Assembly: GCF_024362695.1 (NCBI RefSeq)
Contig: NC_065406.1
Location: 1,550,001-1,614,000, forward strand
Source: Pectinophora gossypiella
Taxonomy: Eukaryota; Arthropoda; Insecta; Lepidoptera; Gelechiidae
DNA: 64,000 nt
Reading direction: 5' to 3'
The stretch's first letter is position 1. Each line of letters starts with the position of its first letter. The notes below the pieces were generated by a model, which was not told the origin of the DNA, did no database searches, and saw only the letters and a program-made list of their open reading frames with translations. Made by a program: the position numbers and the translations under genes. Positions 1 through 11,003 of this stretch are shown here, piece by piece.

Positions 1-870
1 TTTTCAATCAATAATTGGGTCGTGTACTAGGTTCAAGATAAATTATTAAATTCTTTTTACTAAATAAAGACGGATCTAAAACTAAAGAAAAGCATTTTTC
101 TTTTTCTATCTAACTAATTTATGTATTTTAATCAAGAAAAAGTTAGTAAAAAGTACGACATTTTATCACGTTTTTCTATGACGTCACAGTGTGCTGTTTC
201 ATAGAAATTCCATAGTCATTTCGTTTAGTAAAATAGTTGCACTAGGGTATTTGACTGGGTCAAAGATGAATTATAAAATGCCGATCTAGAAATAGAAGCC
301 AGTCGAACATGATCAAAGATCAATCTCATTTTCCTTTACAACATTTTTAGAAATTTATTTTTAAGTAAGTATGTCGTTGACCGCTTTTATTGATGAAGTC
401 CCAGGACAGTTGTAAATGTATTAAATATTTTAAACATAAACAGCCTATATACGTCCCACTGTTGGGCACTGGCCCATTATATTTTATATACAATTTTATA
501 AGCGGAAGATAAAGAAGGATTTATCGCTTCAGTTCATTGATTCAATTCAGTTCAGTTATAAGTATGTTGACCTTACAAATTTCCAGACCAACTGATCTGA
601 TAACGTTTGTCGGTACATAATTTGTTAATCAAATAACGTAATTTAGTTTCACTATACATGCAACGACCGATTCACGGACAGCTTATATTTACTTCTCTAA
701 AGAAAAAACGAGCCGCATGTGTGTATGGTCACGAGCATTAATATGTATACACTTTGGTACCATGTCACATTAACTTTTTTGACCAATTGAACTGTAAGTC
801 TCACTAAATGTAATCAGAATTTCATCATTTATCTTTGACCTAGGAAAGTACCCATAGAGCAGGAAACTAC
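1..870. repeat. ALAD intron 5: copies of dispersed AT-rich elements
   Basis: No coding exon is visible here. Bases about 235-420 resemble 31905-32060 and the reverse complement of 60600-60710 (shared text includes aaagatgaattataaaatg and gccagtc-atgatcaaa). Bases 440-475 resemble 4428-4460 (cagcctatatacgtcccact). The stretch is best read as decayed DNA-element copies within an intron. Confidence 0.5.
725..835 (-). mobile_element. Mariner-type short element, family M1, partial copy
   Basis: Shares ggtcacgagcattaatatgt and the following bases with copies at 3092-3235, 23376-23518, 30872-31014, 47255-47396, 50353-50488 and 58668-58745. Complete copies are about 145 bp, flanked by TA, with near-matching ends (CAGTCATGAGCA and the complement of TGCTCGTGACCG). 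That is typical of a non-autonomous Tc1/mariner-like element. Confidence 0.65.
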
Positions 871-879
871 CTTTTTTCT

Positions 880-1200
880 GACGTGACTTATTGTAGATTT
901 GCCGCAGATGGCATTAACTACTTGGCCGGACAAATGGGGAGCGCTGAAGGCTCTCACCCGGTACAACGTTTAAGACAACAGGCCTGAGGGTGCCCAGTTG
1001 GGCGCGAACCTCGGCTCAGGGCGTCGTCTGAAAGGAAAAATATTTGAAAGAATTAATCGACCCTAGTGGGTCGATAGCGATAAGCGCTGAATGAGGGAAA
1101 TCGTCGACCACGCCGGCGGGGTGGGTATCGGGGACCTGAAGTGTTTGGTGTCGCGAGCTGATTGGCTGCCTCTATGGCTAGAGTAATCGGGTCGTCGGGA
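880..1200 (+). repeat. Dispersed repeat family K, long copy
   Basis: Begins near ttgtagatttgccgcagatg and runs to ctgattggctgcc. Other copies: 22270-22462, 24555-24790 and 31300-31460 on plus, and 52075-52300 on minus. It carries no open frame of note. The internal GC-rich part (cgccggcggggt) contrasts with its AT-rich surroundings. Class unknown; a SINE-like or non-autonomous origin is possible. Confidence 0.6.
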
Positions 1201-1260
1201 TCGTATATTGGGAAACTACCCAATTACTAGATAATGTAGTAAATAAATAAATATACTGAC

Positions 1261-4200
1261 GGCGGCCCGGGCGGCGAGTGCGGCGCTGCCGGGCGGCAGC
1301 TGGTAACACTTGCGGTCACCCTCCATGGGGGAGCTCTTCATGGTATCGCGAAACGGCCCATACATGGACGACGCGAACTTACACGAGTACGACAACACTG
1401 ACACCTGTAACATTGAAACTTTATTTTTAGTATACTTTACATTACAAACGCAGAACTGTGGAGGATCACACTTGCTCATTTGCTCTCACGCACATTTTCT
1501 TTTATTTTTTTTTTCTTTTTAATGTGTTTATATACCTATATATATATTTAACCATGTTTTAGAATCTTATGTAAGTATACCAAAGTGGAGTTGCGAGTCA
1601 TTCCCAACACAAGTAATCTAGTTACTTACTGGGAAGTCTCGACAACAAACTTCGCTACAATTATGAGAAATAAACTTTTTTTTTATTTATTAAGTTCGAA
1701 AGTTCAATGAGGATTGGTGAAGACTTATATGTCAAGGGATTAAGGTTTATTATAGGTACAACTCAACTCCATATGTTTGTTAATAAATGATAACGGCAAA
1801 TATTAAAGATCTTCTGGCCTAAAACTGTTACAAACACAGAACTGTGGAGATTGACTGGGCAGAATATTGTGGAGGCTTATATCCGCACATGGAAATGGCG
1901 GTGGATTGGTCATGTCCTTAGAAGACCCACCCGTCCTGACGAGCTCTAAAGTCAGAAACATTATGAGTGGGTCAAATAAACGTTGTATTTTTTTAATAAT
2001 AAGTATAATTGTCAATAATTTTCTTTTCAATGTACCATTTCTTTATTATTACCTACTTATTTTATTTTTTTATATATATTTGTACGCCTGCATCCAGGCC
2101 GAACACATCACAACATTGTTATTTGAATTATTTTACCACCTTTTTTGTATTCTATGTTGATTTGATTTTGATTTGATTTTTTTAATAAAGTGATTTTCAG
2201 GTTCTTGACAGAGACGGCTTCCGATTATTACCCCTAAACCGTTTTTGCGTCTGTCCGCTTGTCTGTCTGAGGGTCTCATAAGTAGTAAGTAATCTTATAA
2301 GTACACCAAAGGTAAGATAGTGACTAATATCGCATGAACAGGATGAGGAACCGGTCTTCTATCGTGTGGGTTGTGAGGTGGATGATGTCAGGGTTATTAC
2401 TGAGCCGCCAAAGGCCCCTGACGTGACTCAAGTACACAACACAACACAATGAACACAACACAATGACAATGATGATGTCAAACACAATGTAAAAATTGTT
2501 AACGATTACATAAATAAATAATAAGTAACGACTACGTACTTACATCAGTAAGTAGTAACCGGGACCAACGGCTTAACGTGCCTTCCGAAGCACGGATCAT
2601 CTTACTTTCGGACAATCAGGTGCGAGAAGCCTGCAATGTCCTAACCAAACTGGGGATCACAAAGTGATTTGTCCCCACCGGGATTCGAACGCAGGACCTC
2701 CGGATCGTGAGCACAACGCTCAACCACTGCACCACGGAGGCCGTTACTGGGCCCGGTATGGTTTACACGCTCGTCGCGGCTGCGTCAGAGCTGCGGTTTC
2801 TAATCCCATTCAAATCAAATCAAACCCATTCGAATCAAAATAAAATCAAATCATTTATTTGCAGTAAACAAACCAAAAAAAAAAAACAAATTTCGAAACA
2901 GATTTTTTCGATAAAATTATCCCTTTGTGAGTTTCCCTAAGCATAGATGAGTGAATTATAAAAAACAAAAAATCCTACCTGATTCTGCAGTTTATGTGAT
3001 ATTAAGGCATCTTTGATGGCTTTTATCCTGTTGTCCATCATGTCTGACGGGGCGACTACGTGAGCACCTGTAAAGTAACAGCGTAGGTACAGTCATGAGC
3101 AATATAATGTACCCACTTTAGGACTCTGTCGCACTAACATATTTGACATTTAGTGAGACTTACGGTTCAATTTGTCAAAAAAGTTAATGTGACATGGTAC
3201 CAATGTGTATACATATTAATGCTCGTGACCGTACACCATCATTTTTGATGACTGTCTTTTGGATTTGTCTCGGATGGCGTTGACAACCGGCCCGTAGTGG
3301 ACCGATAAAAACAAGCGATAAGAGATGGCGATAAAAAAAGAAAAGAAAGGAAAACGTGAAACAGTAGGACTAGGGCCCTGTGCTGGGAGGTTTTCTGGCC
3401 ACATCTTTCCCTTAGCGTTACAGATTCCGATGTAGTAGTAGTTTTACAGCTAGTTACATAATTTGTAATTTAATTTTTGACGTTCAAAAAGCGCTGACTA
3501 TGTAAGCCAATTTTGACAAATTAATATTTTTGAATTAGAATTTTTGGTGACCGGCTTCGCCAAACTTAGTGTCAGGTGAGGGTTAGGTACTATTGAGCCG
3601 CCAAAGGCCTCAGACGTGCCTCGTGACGACCATATACTTACTTAAGTAAATAGTAGCCGGAAACGACCGCTCAACGTGCCCGAAGCACGGATCATCATAC
3701 TTACGGACAATCGGGTGATCTGCCTGTAATGTCCTAACAAACTAGGGGTCATGCAGTGAGTTTTGTTATATGTGAATCGGGAATCAAACCCAGGACCTCC
3801 GGATCGTGAGCGCAACGCTTAACCACTGGATCACAGAGGCCGTTGAAATTAAAATCTAGGATGAAATAAGCGCTGAAAGAGGGTAAATGTCAACCACGTA
3901 CGAAAAGTTGAAAGGAAACTGAAAACTTTGTGCTTTTTTTAAGTTATTTTCCGTGCTATACTTTGGCGTCGGCAAATTCCACTTGATATCAACTCAGAAT
4001 CATGGTCTGAATCATCCCTAAAACATTTCGTGACGATGTCACTAACACCCGGTATTTACCCGCTTTAGCATAAGCCAGTGCAACTTCGGCAATCCTCTTG
4101 ACAGAAGCGGCGTGGTCTATGGCGCCAGTGTTGGTGAGCACGCCACAGTGTCCATGCGAGGTGTATGGACACAGGCACACGTCACACGCTATCAGGAGTT

Positions 4201-7200
4201 GCGGGAACGCGTCGCGGAGCTTCGGCAGAGCCTTGATCACCGGGTTGGAAACGTCGTCTGCGCTCGACCCTGTAGGGTCCTGGGAAGTAAGGTTTTATAA
4301 GAAGTGCATAAAAATATTCAAATGTTGTGTGCACCTATAATTGGGTTATGTAACAGTCTAATTCCTGATATAACTTTTTTATTTAATGTTTTTTTTTAAG
4401 CTGATGGTGTACCTTTTTATAATAAATAAACAGCCTATATACGTCCCACTGCTGGGCAAAGGCCTCCCTTCAAGCAAATAGAGGGGTATGAAGCATACTC
4501 CACCACGCTGCTCCATGCTGTTTATAAGAAGTAAACTTAGTTTAATCGTAGTCATAATAACTGTTTATGGTCAGTCGACAGATGGCGTGTTTCGGCACAT
4601 AAATGAAAAAAAAAATGTGATACTGAACCCTTCGTGCGCGAAGGCACACGTGCACTTGGCCGTTTTTGTAAACTCTTTTTACGTGCAGTGCTTACCTATA
4701 ATTAGTTACGCAATTAGACTGAATCATTTAAATGTGTAAGATGCATGAGTATATTGTAGTAATTATTGGTGTGCCAAATTAATAAACCATTATTTACTGA
4801 GGATGAGGTGTAGTAGGTTTTTATACTTTGGAAACCTATGAAGGTTTCCAAAGTATAAAAACCTACTTCACTGGAAACCAACTTTGGAAACCTATGTAGG
4901 TTTCCAAAGTATAAAAACCTACTTCACCTCATCCTCAGTAAATAATGGTTTATTAATTTGGCACACTAATCGAATTTGTATGAACAAATTCGATTAGTGC
5001 GTCCAGATACAAAAACTTTGTCAAGTCTTTTTATTAAATTGAAAAAAAAAAACACACGCGCCACTTGACTATGTGTGTGTTACATTTTGCAACTAAAATG
5101 ATGAAATAAAAAATATATTTTTATTTACTTTTCAGGACTTTATAAACTTAAGAAAAAACAAAAGAAAAGTAGACTCTTGTGAATAAGATCTCTTTAAATT
5201 ATACCAATTCCAATTCTTCTAATTCTTTTTTAAAACAATATAATTTTAAGATTTGTTAGATGATGTTATGTTATCAAGGCCCAAGTATTTGAATGGACTT
5301 AATTAATTTAAAAAGTAAGCAAACAGAAAAGGCGGGAACTAGTGTTGCCGAAAAATCGATAGTTTTACTATCGATAGTAAACAGCCAAAATCATGTACCC
5401 AATCGATAGGCCTATCGATAGTATCGATACTATCGATAGGCCTATGTTTTTTGTTTTTCAACTATCGATACTATCGATAGTATCGATAGTATCGATAGCT
5501 CTTTTTTGGCAATACTATTGATAAACAACGATAGTATCGATACTATCGATAGTATCGATAGTTGAAAAACAAAAAACTATCAATACTATCGATACTATCG
5601 ATAGTATCGCTCTTCGATATTGCGCAAGCTATCGATACTATCGATAGTATCGATACTATCGATAGTTTTGTACGATCGATAGTGATTAACCGAAATAAAT
5701 AATTCGGTTATTAACCGAAATAAAATATGTGTTAACAGTACAGGCGTATACCGAAACATTTCGGTATTCTTTATCAAAGGGGTTAATGCGAACACTGTTA
5801 ACAGAAATTAAAGGTTAACAGGAATGATAGGTTAACCGCTTTATAAACGGTTATTTTGCATGTTGCCATTCCGTCGTGCGAAACGAATGCTGGCAACGCT
5901 GCGCCAAGCAACCTGCAGGCACTTGTCGGCGTCGTTTAATCGTTCCACGCGCTTTGTTTTTTACTATTTCGACGTTTACTTTTTAACCAGCGACGCTACG
6001 CGGAAAGGTCGTAACGTAGTTGCAGAACGCATGATCCGATTTGGTTACGTTTTTTTTTTGTTTGATAGGTGATAATTACGAGAAGATTTGTAGACATGAC
6101 GGAAGGATCCAGGGTCTGATGATGACCAGGTTATATTATATTATTATATATACTCGACAAAAAAAATGACGCAAGATCGCCGAGTTTGAGTTTGTTTGAC
6201 TTGTCTTGATGAACACTCTGACCCTAGGTGGTTGTTGGTGGTTGATACTCAGGGTGTGATGATAACCAGGTGGTTATAAGGATAGGAGCTCGATATTAAA
6301 ATAACGCTAGACCTCCGAGTTTGGGCGTGTTTGATTTGTCTTGATGAGCCTTCTAGCTATACTTGGCTTTGGTGGTTGGTATTCAGCGTCTGATGATGAC
6401 CAGGTGGTCATAAGTTAGGAAATCGATATTAAAATAACGCGTAACCTTCGAGTTTGGGTTTGTTTGAATTGTCTTGATGAGAACTTTATTGGTGGTTGGT
6501 ATTTAGGATTGGATGATAACCAAAAAGTAGGAACTCGAAATTTAAATGACGCAAGACCTCTAAGTTTGGGTTTGTTTGATTTGTCTTGATGAGAACTCTG
6601 ACTCTAGGTGGTTGTTGCTGGTTGATACTCAGGGTGTGATGATGACCAGGTGGTCATTTGTATTGTCAACTTAGAAACTCGATGTTAAAATAATTTGCCT
6701 TGACGAGCATTCTAGCTCTGGTTAGTATTAAAGATCTGATGGTAACCAGGTGGTTATAGGAACTCCATTTTAAAATGACGCAAGATGTGGTTACTAGTAT
6801 GAAGTCGGAAGGTAGTCGTCATGGAATCTAGACAATATAATAACGCTCTCTAACTCACTTGTTTGAGTGATCTTGAATATTACTCTGATCTGAGATGGAA
6901 TTGGGATGCATCTTAATATGTAGCCATAGGATGAAGTCCGTATCGCATGGTTTAGGCGTATGGTACGTTACGGTTTTGTATGATGCGTATATTAATTTAA
7001 AGACTTGAATCGAGTCTATTTTTTTGTCGAGGAATCGACTGGATTCGACTAGAATCGATTAAAATGGACTGGATTTGACAAGCACCTAGAATCGTCACAA
7101 TCAGCTTGAATGGACTTAAACTGACACAAATGACTTGAATCCACTCCACTAGACTGGATTCCACAAAATCGCCTGGAAACGACTAAAATCGACAGTTTTT

Positions 7201-10200
7201 TATTAATAATATAGGCTCACGTTTGACCGCGTTTGAAAACCGCGTCAGTCTCACCTGGTGGTATAGGACGATCTGGTCTAGGGTGAATCACGCTTACCTA
7301 GTAAATGCCTATTCACCCTAGCCTTGAAGAATGCCAAATTATAACGAGTTGGAAATGCAGACGACAGTTCCAGTCCTTTGTTATTCGCATCAAAAAGGAA
7401 GAGGCAAAACGTTTAGTGCGGATTGGTGGTATATGCACAACATGAAATGTCTGCCGACGACTAGTTGTTTGAAGATGGAATAGTGTGGGTGGAATTAACT
7501 CATGAAGTTCCTGCACACACTGAACCGCACACCGAAGTGTATCCTATAAAAAACCGCTACCCTTCGTCTGTGTTTTAGATTTTGGAGTCGAGTCTTCACT
7601 AACGACTCATTGTCTACGGGCTTTAATGCTCAACGCTCCACCAAGTCGAGAGCGGCCAACCGAGAGCTGGCAAAGCCTCGCCAAAGGTGACAACAGTACT
7701 CCATACAACAACGAACCTGTGCTGTGTACAGATCAAGCAACTGCTCTGAGGGGAAGTATCATCTGACTTTAGAAAGGATGTCTGATTTTTGGCTGCAATT
7801 TTGTTATAGACTCGGTGTAGCAGCCGAAGTTTAGGTTGGCAATTAGGTCCATACCATAGAGCTCGAGATAGTTGGTAATTGACGTGGATATTAGTGATGG
7901 TGTAACGAATGTAAATTTTTAGACATTCGCGAATGCGTATACGAATATCTGCAAAAAATCTTCGCGAATGCTAATATTCGTTACATCACTAATGGGTACA
8001 CTCCGAAACATTGGAGCCAGATTCGTTTCGCGGTGAACAGACATGCCTGGGTTTTGGAAGCGTTGAATTCAACCAAGTTGTTGTCACCCCGTTCTGAGAC
8101 GGACTTAAGGGTCAAATTCACACGATTCATAAGATTCTGATAACAAGTTCTGATAACGCTGACATCCCTGGTGCTTGTTCTCCGTCACTGTGCTATCGTC
8201 TGATTTTAGTCGATTTTTAACGATTCCATTCAATTTTGTCGAATATAGCCGATTCTTCAAAAACGCTTGTTTCCCGTTTATACCCATCTTTCTCTTTCCA
8301 GCTGAGTTTGTTTTAATATTTTACTCTTCGTTAGTAATAACCTATAAAACCGAGGTTAACCCTTGATATGTGTTAACAGGTTTCAATAGGTTAACAGATT
8401 AACGTGTTACCGTAATAAAAGGATACCGATTGAATCTGTTAACCTTTTATATCGGTTAACTTTTTAAATGGGTTTTCCGAACACTGTGTAGCATTGTGTG
8501 GAACAATTCACACCATTTAAAGCTCGTATTTAATATATTTTATATTTCGTGGGTGTTTTTGCAGTGGATATTTGGTTTTGAAGTAGGCAATTCTCTAAAC
8601 TTAAAAAAAACACTGTTAAGTGGAGTGGATAGGATTTTTTTTACAATACTATCGAAATTAAGGTCACTATCGATCATACAAAACTATCGATAGTATCGAT
8701 ACTATCGATAGTATCGATAGCTTGCGTAATATCGAAGAGCGATACTATCGATAGTATCGATAGTATTGATAGTTTTTTGTTTTTCAACTATCGATACTAT
8801 CGATACTATCGATAGTTTTTCATCTTTTAACTATCGATACTATCGATAGTATCGATACTATCGTTGCTTATCAATAGTATCGCCAAAAAAGAGCTATCGA
8901 TACTATCGATACTATCGATAGTATCGATACTATCGATTAATTATCGATACTATCGTTTTTTGGTAAACTATCGATAGTTCGATCGAAAACTATCGATAGG
9001 GCACTATCGAGCGGCAACACTAGCGGGAACGGAAGTGAGAATTACGCGGCGAACGAAACAAATGAAGAACGGGGTAGGACTTGTTCCCTACTTTGCTAGG
9101 AGACTGGTTGAGAATAGAATTGTATGTTATGTATTTGAATTCCAGCCAACCTTATTTTACTTAATTATAATAGCAAGTATGTTTCAACTTCAACCATAAA
9201 AAAATATAGGTCTATGGTTTCAATTGTGTGTGTAGATAGGCAAATAAAAATATTTAAATAATCAATTTACTTTTGGCATAGTTTCGACAATTCCGAAGAT
9301 AAGTATGGACTTGAGTCCCTTGTCCACCAGGGTGGTGAGAGCTGGGATCAACTGGTTGACGCCATATCTGTGCACGTTTGGCATGCTGCCCACCGGCTGA
9401 ATGGCATCTTCATTCTCTCTGGAAATATCACAAATTATAGAACATTATTTTTCGTTTTATCATGCTTGTGGCAAAGCCAACATCTGCAACACTTTCACAC
9501 AAACTAACTAAAAAAAAGGCCAGCAAGAGAGAGGGCTAAGTGAAAAGAACTAGTGGAGGCCTTTGTCAAAAGGCAAATGGATGAGGAAGACAATATCTTT
9601 AAACACATTTTAAATATTAAGTTTAATCTAACTTCAACTTTATGGTTTATGGCTAATATCAAGTTTTTTTTTTACTGACATCTTCATTTTTTAAATTTTC
9701 TTATGTGTCAGTTTGCCCTTTGGCAAAGGCCTCCCCAATAGTGCACCACAATTCCCGATCCAATGCCATTCTTCTCCACATTACTCCAGCCACCTAATTT
9801 CAATTCAATTTAAAAATTAAGGTGTGAGAAAATTCTTCTATCGTTTAGGTTGTGTGGTGGAGTACCAACCTCATCAACCCTAGTGTCATGGTTACTATTG
9901 AGCCACCAAAGGCCCAAAAAAAAGAATTGGGCGAGTAAATTGAAAAAAAAAAGAAAACAATGATACACACTGTTTAAGGAAACAATATTTATGTAAAAAC
10001 GTCAGAAATAAAGGCTTATATTATTAAATAGGTATCAAGTTTTCATATTTTTACCGACTTCAAAAAAGGAGGAGGTTTTCAATTCGACCATATTTTTTTT
10101 TTGGTAATATATATTGTTTATGGTTAGATTAAGTTCATAATAAAGGCCACATCTACATCTACATCTCATGCTTGCGATAGATTTGTTTTTTTATGCAGCT

Positions 10201-11003
10201 GTAAATATGCTGTTTTGGCTAGACCAATTTTAGATTGGTATTCACAACAACACATGCACATGTTTTGGACATGCATGGCATAGCCAATAGTCTTTAGAGA
10301 CAGAACAATAAATGGCTAAAACATAAAAAATACTTATCAGACTAAATAACAATATCTTTATTCTCTTATTTTGTTTTTGCTGTGTCATGCACTCGTCCTG
10401 CAATTGTGTAGTTTTTATATGTCTACTATTGTAAATTATTTATGGTTAATAAACTTTATTTTTATATTTTTTTATACTCAAGAATAAAGATAAGGAAAGA
10501 ATGTCAATTTTAAATTGCAAAAGTTTACCAAACAGTTTTAGTTTAGCTTTACCATTTAGGAATATTCAGAATAAATAAAACTGTAAAGTCATTGTTTAAA
10601 TATTTATTATAATTACTCAACATATTCAACAGAAGTTCGAAAGTTGAAAGGTCATTGAAATTATAAACAAACTTTTTGATAACACATAAAACTTAATTGA
10701 GAAACTATGTGTCATTCTATTGTAATACCTACTAAGTACTTACTATTCTCCTATAGATTGAAATTAATAAACCGATAATAAACTGATACGAAAAAGTTAT
10801 TGTTTGAACTTGGCAAGTACTTGAGAATCTATAAATACTACCTATTTATTTAAAAGGAACTTTTTTTTAACTTACAGTAGAAATACCGGATACATAATAT
10901 TATGAGGCTCGATGCTGGTATTCGGCTCCTGCAGTTTCCGGAGCGTAGAGTGGAAGTAGCCCCCTTGCAAGACATGTTCCGGCCGTAGAAATAGATCGTT
11001 CAT
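1261..11003 (-). CDS. ALAD: Delta-aminolevulinic acid dehydratase (porphobilinogen synthase), first five coding exons, partial at the C-terminus
   Basis: This cytosolic enzyme condenses two 5-aminolevulinate molecules to porphobilinogen, the second step of haem synthesis. Exons on the minus strand are 11003-10876, 9418-9271, 4279-4060, 3067-2979 and 1404-1261, all bounded by AG/GT and in one frame (729 nt, 243 codons). The start MNDLFLRPEHVLQGGYFH matches the family N-terminus in position. Exon 3 reads CDVCLCPYTSHGHC and supplies the zinc-ligand cysteines (about residues 127, 129 and 137). Exon 4 carries GAHVVAPSDMMD. Exon 5 carries SYSCKFAS, with the first active-site lysine near residue 204, then YGPFRD and CYQLPPG. 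Family members are about 330 residues, so the last 85-90 residues, including the Schiff-base lysine of the MVKPG motif, lie left of the window; I could not find them at 1-1260. Intron 2 holds a large hAT-like element. Exon joining is inference; family assignment is firm. Confidence 0.93.
1815..1965 (+). mobile_element. Decayed non-LTR reverse transcriptase C-terminal fragment
   Basis: Translation shows the C-terminal signature seen in insect RTE-type polymerases: TELWRLTGQN-like followed by WKWRWIGHVLRRP. A better-kept copy of the same region lies on minus at 19850-20095. Short, broken and inside an ALAD intron. Confidence 0.55.
2340..2745 (-). mobile_element. tRNA-derived SINE (family S1), minus copy with an internal insertion
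   Basis: The reverse complement starts with a tRNA-like head (ctccgtggtgcagtggttg...) containing pol III A-box and B-box-like segments and ends in the body with accctgacatcatcc and agaag. Bases 2430-2530 interrupt the copy with an acaaca-rich stretch. S1 copies also lie at 3570-3845, 16590-16830, 22485-22805, 31670-31910, 41350-41550, 43375-43560, 51165-51490 and 55530-55745. Confidence 0.75.
3092..3235 (+). mobile_element. Mariner-type short element M1, near-complete copy
   Basis: Runs from cagtcatgagcaatataatg to gctcgtgaccg and is flanked by TA on both sides (ggTAcagtc...gaccgTAcacc). The ends are imperfect inverted repeats. It sits just upstream of the ALAD exon 4 acceptor (3067) on the minus strand. 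Confidence 0.75.
3570..3845 (-). mobile_element. tRNA-derived SINE S1
   Basis: The minus-strand copy has the head (cctctgtgatccagtggtta...), a B-box-like ggttt-attcccg region, and the tail part with gtcgtca and cctttggcggctcaatagt. ALAD intron 3. Confidence 0.7.
3975..4055. mobile_element. Half copy of palindromic element family P, abutting the ALAD exon 3 donor
   Basis: Contains attccacttgatatcaactc, atggtctgaatcatcc and acgatgtcactaacaccc, the right half of the palindromic element complete at 30325-30562. On the ALAD strand the exon ends at 4060, and the element begins only about six bases into the intron. Confidence 0.75.
4428..4515. repeat. Non-LTR 3'-end-like fragment
   Basis: cagcctatatacgtcccact plus gctgggcaaaggcctccc recurs at 440-475 and, reversed, near 59870-59910 and 62755-62800. 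The text is typical of 3' ends of lepidopteran non-LTR elements (established knowledge, from memory). Confidence 0.45.
4773..4962. repeat. Long hairpin (palindromic element)
   Basis: The left arm from gccaaattaataaaccatta reads as the reverse complement of the right arm ending at 4962, over roughly 77 bp with a few mismatches. Two copies of a smaller inverted motif (ctttggaaacctat / ataggtttccaaag) lie inside. No coding potential. ALAD intron 2. Confidence 0.8.
4964..5001. repeat. Short perfect hairpin
   Basis: cactaatcgaatttg, a short loop, then caaattcgattagtg. It follows directly after the larger hairpin, so the two may be parts of one element. Confidence 0.7.
5360..5690. repeat. Left subterminal TATCGATA array of the hAT-like element
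   Basis: By eye there are about 17 exact TATCGATA octamers, mostly joined as ctatcgatag/gtatcgatac, separated by spacer text (tttttgtttttcaac, agctcttttttggc) that recurs inverted in the right array. The octamer equals the DRE consensus bound by the BED-finger protein DREF (established knowledge). Confidence 0.85.
6100..6800. repeat. Diverged tandem repeat, about six units of 100-140 bp
   Basis: The phrase gatgatgaccaggtggtcat and variants begin near 6117, 6257, 6391, 6512, 6637 and 6737. Between them come gcaagacctccgagtttggg, tttgtttgatttgtcttgatg and ctaggtggttgttggtgg. Units differ by substitutions and small indels. Internal to the hAT-like element. Confidence 0.75.
7000..7200. repeat. 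Short degenerate reiteration of gaatcgactggatt-like words
   Basis: Words such as aatcgact, gattcgact, aatcgatt, atggactgga and gaatccact follow one another at intervals near ten bases. Looks like a decayed short-period repeat inside the hAT-like element. Confidence 0.5.
7215..7516 (-). pseudogene. Frameshifted C-terminal fragment of a non-LTR reverse transcriptase
   Basis: The minus frame reads SRRQTFHVVHIPPIRTKRFA, then SSFLMRITKDWN. A frame change gives FPTRYNLAFFKARVNRHLLG before a stop. This is the usual C-terminal tail of an insect non-LTR polymerase (family recognition from memory). At least one frameshift breaks it. Confidence 0.6.
8640..9005. repeat. Right subterminal TATCGATA array of the hAT-like element
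   Basis: By eye there are about 19 exact TATCGATA octamers. Spacer phrases are inverted relative to the left array (ttgcgtaatatcgaagagcg here, gctcttcgatattgcgcaag there), so the two arrays are arms of one long inverted repeat. Confidence 0.85.
10055..10110 (+). repeat. Dispersed repeat with accgacttcaaaaaaggagg
   Basis: The phrase accgacttcaaaaaaggagg followed by aggttttcaattcgacc and a T run recurs in weaker form at 61890-61935 and 62060-62100. A common lepidopteran repeat tail, function unknown. The rest of ALAD intron 1 (9419-10875) shows only AT-rich sequence and an S1 fragment near 9830-9920. Confidence 0.4.

Larger units (their letters stand above)
5340..9022. mobile_element. hAT-like non-autonomous DNA transposon, 3.68 kb, with 8-bp target duplications
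   Basis: The ends are TAGTGTTGCCG (5340) and CGGCAACACTA (to 9022), perfect 11-bp inverted terminal repeats. The flanks are GCGGGAAC at 5332-5339 and the same at 9023-9030, a perfect 8-bp target-site duplication, the hallmark of the hAT superfamily. Inside each end lies a dense array of TATCGATA-type octamers (5360-5690 and 8640-9000), then GGTTAAC-rich stretches (5685-5860 and 8345-8480). The centre has diverged tandem repeats (6100-6800) and a broken reverse-transcriptase fragment. No transposase ORF is visible, so mobilisation would need a relative elsewhere. It lies in ALAD intron 2. Confidence 0.85.

Noticed and set aside
4098..4340. Plus-strand ORFs of 62 and 80 codons
   Set aside because: Antisense of ALAD exon 3.
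5340..5700. Independent satellite DNA or CRISPR-like array
   Set aside because: The repeats are palindromic octamers without unique spacers and are mirrored at 8640-9000 within an element having an 8-bp target duplication. It is not an array of spacers.
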